A stretch of 53,145 bases of DNA from Corallococcus carmarthensis (lineage in GTDB: Bacteria; Myxococcota; Myxococcia; Myxococcales; Myxococcaceae). The DNA lies in assembly GCF_003611695.1 (NCBI RefSeq), contig NZ_RAWE01000050.1, forward strand, positions 1 through 53,145, written 5' to 3'. Below the pieces are notes generated by a model. That model saw only the letters and a list, made by a program, of their open reading frames with translations. It had not been told where the DNA came from and did no database searches. The translations under genes and the position numbers were made by a program. Position 1 is the first letter of the stretch. Each line of letters opens with the position of its first letter. Of the stretch, positions 50,162 to 53,145 are shown piece after piece.

Positions 50162-50196
50162 GGGCCTGCTCACCGCAGGGTGCGGAAAGCAGGCCC
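50162..50196. repeat. inverted repeat GGGCCTGCT / AGCAGGCCC
   Basis: Perfect 9-bp arms with a 17-nt spacer; third inverted repeat, just beyond the 3' end of the minus-strand GYF-domain gene. No U-tract. Together the three may end both transcripts or form one complex fold. Confidence 0.5.
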
Positions 50197-50210
50197 AACT
50201 CACAGGTGGA

Positions 50211-51512
50211 CTACGGCGTGGAACCTTCCGCCGGAGCCGCGGGCTCACCACCCGCCGCGGTCCCCTGCGGGGGCACCACGGGCTGGGCGGCGCCCGGGGC
50301 GGGGGCGGCGCCCGGAGCGGGAGCGGCGCCCGGAGCGGGAGCGGCCTGACGCGGGGCCGGAGCCACGGGCGGCGGCGCCTTGCCGGTCACCTTGTTGACC
50401 ATGTCCGCCAGGGCGGGAGGCAGCATGCCCGCCGCCCCCAGGCCGAACAGCGCCACCGCCGGCAGGACGATGAGCAGCACCAGCACCAGCGCCACCACCT
50501 TCAGAGGGCTGCCACGGCGGGCCGGCACCACGGGACGCTTCCGGGCGGCCTTCGAGTCCACCTGGCGCGCGTCCTCTTCTTCCTCCTCGTCGTCGCGGGG
50601 ATCCTCGCGCGTCTCGTCCTGACCCGGGTCCTCCTCGTCCGAGCCATCGCCCCGGTTGCCGGGCAGGTCCAGGTCGGAGAACAGCTCGTTGAGGGGTGCA
50701 CCGCTCGCCGCGGGGGCATCCTCCACGGGCGCGGCCACCGCACGGCGCGGGGCGGGCGTGGGCACCGGGGCGGGCGCCTGGCGGTTGTTGCCGAAGAGCG
50801 TGCCCTCGTCCTCGTCTCCGTCGCGCTCGAAGCCGCCGTTGTCGTCCTCGGACGCGGCGGGCTCGCTCTCCGCGTAGAAGGGCTGCTGGGGCTCCGGCTC
50901 GCGACGGGCGGGCGCGCCGCGCGACGGAGGCGCGGCGGCCACGGGCGGCGGCTCCGGCGGCGGAGGCGGCGGCTCCGGCGCCGCGGCGGGCGCGAGCAGC
51001 GCGGCCAGCTCCGGGATGTCCGAACCGCGCTTCCAGTCCGGCATGCCCTGGCGCCAGAAGAAGCTGCGCGCGCTGATGGTGCCCGCGGCCATCCACTCGG
51101 CCACGGCCGACTCGTCCAGCGGGCCCTCCTGCTTGTTGCGCACCATCACGAACCACGGCGCCCCGGCTGTCTGGCGGGGAGGCGCGGTGCGCGTGGGCTC
51201 ATCGTCCCAGGGGGTCTGGGGAGCCGACGCAGGAGGTTTGGCCAGGGGCGCAGGCACTGCCGCGGCGGACACCGGTGCCGGAGCGGCGGCCGCGGGCGCG
51301 GCGGCGGCACCACCTCCCGCCAGCGAACGCTCCTGGGCCCGGATGCGCTCCACGTCGGCGAGCGACACCACGCGGGTGCTCTCCTCCTCGGCGGGCCCTT
51401 CCACGGTGATGACGTTCTGGCAGTTCTTGCAACGGACCTTGACCGTCTTGCCGCGGACTTTCTCGTCCGCAATGGAGTACCGCTTCTGGCAATTGTCGCA
51501 GGTGAAGTTCAA
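50211..51512 (-). CDS. zinc-ribbon / GYF domain membrane protein, GltJ-like
   Basis: 433 residues from TTG 51512. An N-terminal zinc ribbon (CDNCQKRYSIADEKV ... CKNC) is followed by a GYF_2 domain (~120-180; PWFVMVRNKQEGPLDESAVA, RQGMPDWKRGSDIPEL), an acidic proline-rich linker, one membrane helix (~370-395, VVALVLVLLIVLPAVALFGLG) and a tail with PAPGAA repeats. Zinc ribbon plus GYF plus one helix is also the plan of the Myxococcus gliding protein GltJ (AgmX), whose zinc ribbon and GYF domains contact MglA; this protein is shorter. Related proteins usually begin just before CDNC, supporting TTG; an in-frame ATG at 51605 would add 31 residues across the opposing promoter. Confidence 0.82.
   Translation of the reverse strand: MNFTCDNCQKRYSIADEKVRGKTVKVRCKNCQNVITVEGPAEEESTRVVSLADVERIRAQERSLAGGGAAAAPAAAAPAPVSAAAVPAPLAKPPASAPQTPWDDEPTRTAPPRQTAGAPWFVMVRNKQEGPLDESAVAEWMAAGTISARSFFWRQGMPDWKRGSDIPELAALLAPAAAPEPPPPPPEPPPVAAAPPSRGAPARREPEPQQPFYAESEPAASEDDNGGFERDGDEDEGTLFGNNRQAPAPVPTPAPRRAVAAPVEDAPAASGAPLNELFSDLDLPGNRGDGSDEEDPGQDETREDPRDDEEEEEDARQVDSKAARKRPVVPARRGSPLKVVALVLVLLIVLPAVALFGLGAAGMLPPALADMVNKVTGKAPPPVAPAPRQAAPAPGAAPAPGAAPAPGAAQPVVPPQGTAAGGEPAAPAEGSTP
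50290..50345 (-). repeat. 18-bp tandem repeat encoding PAPGAA
   Basis: About three copies of an 18-nt unit (GGCGCCCGGAGCGGGAGC on the plus strand) in the 3' part of the GYF-domain gene. It encodes PAPGAA hexapeptides in the extracytoplasmic tail. Copy number is likely to vary between strains. Confidence 0.7.
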
Positions 51513-51583
51513 AGGGGGCGTCCGGCTCTCGGGGGAAACCGGCGGGGATGCTACCGCCAGAAATCTCCCGCGCAAACACACGG

Positions 51584-51612
51584 TTGACTCTGTTCTTCGG
51601 CCCATCTATTCA
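51584..51612 (+). promoter_or_regulatory. candidate promoter of TIGR02300-type gene
   Basis: TTGACT (51584-51589) is followed after 17 nt by TATTCA (51607-51612), 40 nt upstream of the ATG at 51653, which has GAGGG six nucleotides before it. The -35 matches five of six; the -10 keeps the initial TAT. Confidence 0.5.
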
Positions 51613-51652
51613 GCCGCCCTCTGTTTCACTCCAGGCTCTACGAGGGTGGCGC

Positions 51653-51946
51653 ATGCCGGCGAAGGATCTCGGGACCAAGCACTCGTGCTTCAAGTGCGGG
51701 ACGAAGTTCTACGACATGAAGAAGCCGGACCCCATCTGCCCCAAGTGCGGGGCGGATCAGCGGGAGAACGTGGTCGCCAAGCCCACCGAGGGTCGGCGTG
51801 GCCGTCTGGCCGCCGCTCCGAAGGTCATTGAGCCCGAGCCCGAGGAGACGCCCGCCGCCGAGGAGGACGAGGAGAACCTCGACTCCTTCGGGGAGGACGA
51901 GGACGCCGAGGCCGGCGCCGAGCCCGCCGAGGACGAAGAGATCTAG
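51653..51946 (+). CDS. TIGR02300-type acidic zinc protein
   Basis: 97 residues. The N-terminal half is a small zinc ribbon with the family pattern GTKHSCFKCGTKFYDMKK and ICPKCGAD, hence two C-x2-C pairs. The C-terminal half is almost wholly Glu/Asp with alanine (EEDEENLDSFGEDEDAEAG), a highly acidic tail. The family is widespread in proteobacteria and uncharacterised. It is a single gene with its own promoter and intrinsic terminator, suggesting strong independent expression. The ATG at 51653 is the one preceding the conserved PAKDLGTKH. Confidence 0.9.
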   Translation: MPAKDLGTKHSCFKCGTKFYDMKKPDPICPKCGADQRENVVAKPTEGRRGRLAAAPKVIEPEPEETPAAEEDEENLDSFGEDEDAEAGAEPAEDEEI

Positions 51947-51971
51947 CGTCTCCTGGTGGTTCCAGCATCCA

Positions 51972-52003
51972 GGGCCCCCCGAGCTGCTCGGGCGGGCCCT
52001 TTT
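51972..52003 (+). terminator. intrinsic terminator
   Basis: GGGCCCCCCGAG pairs with CTCGGGCGGGCCC (one bulged C, 3-nt loop) and is followed by TTTT at the 3' side, 25 nt after the stop of the TIGR02300-type gene. It is the clearest intrinsic terminator in the window. Confidence 0.85.
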
Positions 52004-52058
52004 GTCGTTTCCCGCCCCTCACGGCCTGGGGCCAGGAACACCCCACCCGGAGCGGGAG

Positions 52059-52070
52059 CCCTCGCGAGGG
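52059..52070. repeat. 12-bp palindrome CCCTCGCGAGGG
   Basis: Uninterrupted palindrome between the terminator and the small-protein stop codon. Probably part of the 3' region of the minus-strand small gene; function unknown. Confidence 0.3.
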
Positions 52071-52095
52071 GCCCACACCGCTCCAGGAGGTCACC

Positions 52096-52281
52096 TCAGG
52101 TGCCGTTCAGACGCTCGTGGGACGACGCCAGCGACAGCTCGGTGAGTGCGCTCTCGATCTTCTCGTAGAGGTTGGGCCCCATCTCCTGCATGCCTGCCGG
52201 CCGGGCGCCCTTGCGGCGGACCCCGATGGGCAGGCGTTCGACCTCTGCGGACACTGTGAGTTGCTTCCTGGCCTGATGCAT
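52096..52281 (-). CDS. 61-residue small protein under sigma-54 promoter
   Basis: Small protein, no known family: it begins MHQARKQLTVSAEVERLP, continues with a basic GVRRKGARPAG and ends in a predicted amphipathic helix (NLYEKIESALTELSLASS). It lacks a signal peptide and cysteines. Gene support: GAGGGGG about 8 nt before the ATG, and a well-spaced sigma-54 -24/-12 element placing transcription start ~29 nt upstream. Expression would therefore depend on an enhancer-binding activator, a mode used for starvation, development and motility genes in myxobacteria. Confidence 0.65.
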   Translation of the reverse strand: MHQARKQLTVSAEVERLPIGVRRKGARPAGMQEMGPNLYEKIESALTELSLASSHERLNGT

Positions 52282-52320
52282 GACGAGTCCCCCTCGGGCG
52301 GAAGTGTTGGCTTCCTAGAA

Positions 52321-52337
52321 AGCAATTTTGCCACCAA
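52321..52337 (-). promoter_or_regulatory. sigma-54 (-24/-12) promoter
   Basis: On the minus strand TTGGTGGCAAAATTGCT: GG at -24 and GC at -12 have exactly ten bases between them, the -12 element TTGCT matches fully, and TTGG matches the -24 start; CACG after it is replaced by TGGC. It lies 40 nt before the ATG of the 61-residue protein. Confidence 0.6.
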
Positions 52338-52418
52338 GACAGAAGTCTGAACAAGGGGCGTGCTTCCCGGCACTTATACGGAACCCCGAGCCGACGATTT
52401 CGTTCCACGGGGCCCGGA

Positions 52419-52436
52419 CCTGACAGCAGTGTCAGG
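52419..52436. promoter_or_regulatory. 18-bp palindrome, candidate activator site
   Basis: CCTGACA-GCAG-TGTCAGG, perfect 7-bp arms. It lies about 110-125 nt upstream of the predicted sigma-54 transcription start, the usual distance for an enhancer-binding protein site. It also sits 7 nt past the stop of the cupredoxin-like gene, but no U-run follows on that strand, so a terminator is less likely. Confidence 0.5.
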
Positions 52437-52442
52437 GTCGCG

Positions 52443-53145
52443 CTACTTCTCCGAGCCGGCCTGACGCAGCGCTTCCACGCCCCAGGTCTGATCGACGTGG
52501 ACGGTCTCCCCCGCGCGGACGGTGACGGTCCGGGACGTTTCCGGCAGCCGGTCATGCCAGAAGACGAGCGTGTGCGCCCCTTCGGGGACGCGCAACCGGA
52601 AGCGCCCGTCCGGGGCGGTGGTGGTGAAGTACGGGTGGTTGAAGGTGCGCACCACCGCGCGCATCCAGGGGTGCACGTCGCAGCGGACCTGGACGGTGCC
52701 CGGTTCGGCGGGCAGGGGGCGGCGCAGGGTCATGCCCTCCAGGGGCATGGCCACGTTGAAGACGGAACGGTTCGTCCCGGCCTGGGCGCGCACGTTGTGC
52801 ACCAGCGGGTCGGAGTTGCGCAGCAGCAGCTCCCCGCCGGCCTTGGCCGCGAGCGCGGGCGGTTCGTAGTGGCACTGCTTCTGGTCCAGCACCGGCGGCG
52901 GCGCGGGCGTCTCCGGCTCAGGCAGGGCCGCGCCGTCCTGGAGCGAGACGACGGCGTGGGCCAGGGCGCCCTCCCCTCCCACCACGAGCGAGCGGTCTTG
53001 CGCCTGGTCGCCGCACACACTGGCGACGGTGGCGGTGGTCGGCGCGCTGGAGGCCTGGGGAGGGGTGCCGGTGAGGAGCACCCGGCCCTCGATTTCACCC
53101 CACTTCACCGGCCCGGTGGGGCGCGGTGCGACAGCGGCGGGAGGG
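52443..53145 (-). CDS. cupredoxin-like exported protein (partial)
   Basis: At least 233 residues; the 5' end is outside the window. A GTG at 53108 exists, but it has no ribosome site and the frame continues to the edge through a proline-rich linker (PPAVAPRPTGPV), so the signal peptide is expected beyond. The middle is a cupredoxin-like domain: a histidine in NSDPLVHNVRA and C-x2-H-x2-M in RCDVHPWM, the ligand spacing of amicyanin, so a type 1 copper site is possible. The C-terminal ~70 residues (YFTTTAPDGRFRLRVPEG, HTLVFWHD) form a carboxypeptidase-regulatory-like beta domain. Confidence 0.75.
   Translation of the reverse strand, partial: PPAAVAPRPTGPVKWGEIEGRVLLTGTPPQASSAPTTATVASVCGDQAQDRSLVVGGEGALAHAVVSLQDGAALPEPETPAPPPVLDQKQCHYEPPALAAKAGGELLLRNSDPLVHNVRAQAGTNRSVFNVAMPLEGMTLRRPLPAEPGTVQVRCDVHPWMRAVVRTFNHPYFTTTAPDGRFRLRVPEGAHTLVFWHDRLPETSRTVTVRAGETVHVDQTWGVEALRQAGSEK

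Noticed and set aside
1-53145. tRNA, rRNA, CRISPR arrays, intact IS elements or prophage
   Set aside because: None was recognised: no clustered direct repeats with spacers, no transposase or integrase, no rRNA-like stretches. A covariance-model search would be needed to exclude small RNAs.

Overview
The window is very GC-rich, almost fully coding, and typical of a myxobacterium (Myxococcota, Cystobacterineae; Corallococcus or Myxococcus-like). This rests on strong third-position G/C, a PEGA-tailed Ser/Thr kinase, a zinc-ribbon/GYF protein resembling the gliding protein GltJ, a sigma-54 activator with a GAF domain, many lipoproteins and many regulators. I see no rRNA, tRNA, CRISPR array, intact IS element or prophage. 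It reads as chromosomal core/accessory DNA of a predatory soil bacterium; genus is inference.

Layout. 1-3565 (+): alpha/beta hydrolase, then the DUF2157 / DUF4401 / GDYXXLXY membrane module. 3599-13113 (-): sigma-54 activator; TRIC-type channel; ZIP transporter with a methyltransferase; an envelope operon (unknown exported protein, LpoB-like, COG3014-like); a beta-barrel-like protein; an MscS channel. 13296-18484 (+): single-domain response regulator overlapping a tetrahaem lipoprotein; MltD-like lytic transglycosylase; L,D-transpeptidase. 18517-30382 (-): AAA ATPase; Ser/Thr kinase; a four-gene ABC/lipoprotein operon with 4-nt overlaps; a PspA-containing operon. 30663-32066 (+): membrane histidine kinase.

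32063-47067 carries a nearly complete (deoxy)nucleoside scavenging set: amidohydrolase of the adenosine-type deaminase family, cytidine deaminase, thymidine/pyrimidine-nucleoside phosphorylase, a four-gene BMP-type nucleoside ABC importer, a PGM2-type phosphosugar mutase that could act as phosphopentomutase, and deoxyribose-phosphate aldolase. PilZ, MoeB-rhodanese, a degenerate receiver/histidine-kinase protein and a DksA-type zinc finger are interspersed. Directly after it (47181-50034) lies a secreted ComEC-type metallo-beta-lactamase-fold protein, a tandem lipoprotein paralogue that has lost its metal ligands, and a DUF3006 protein, all in overlapping frames. Together these could serve breakdown and use of prey DNA (inference).

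The right end holds the GYF/zinc-ribbon membrane protein, a TIGR02300-type acidic zinc protein with a clear promoter and terminator, a 61-residue small protein with a well-matched sigma-54 (-24/-12) promoter and an upstream 18-bp palindrome, and a cupredoxin-like protein cut by the window edge.

Most notable for follow-up: the active/dead MBL pair with DUF3006, the nucleoside-use supercluster, the sigma-54-driven small protein, and the regulator at 42083-43261 in which both the receiver and the phosphoacceptor histidine are degenerate.
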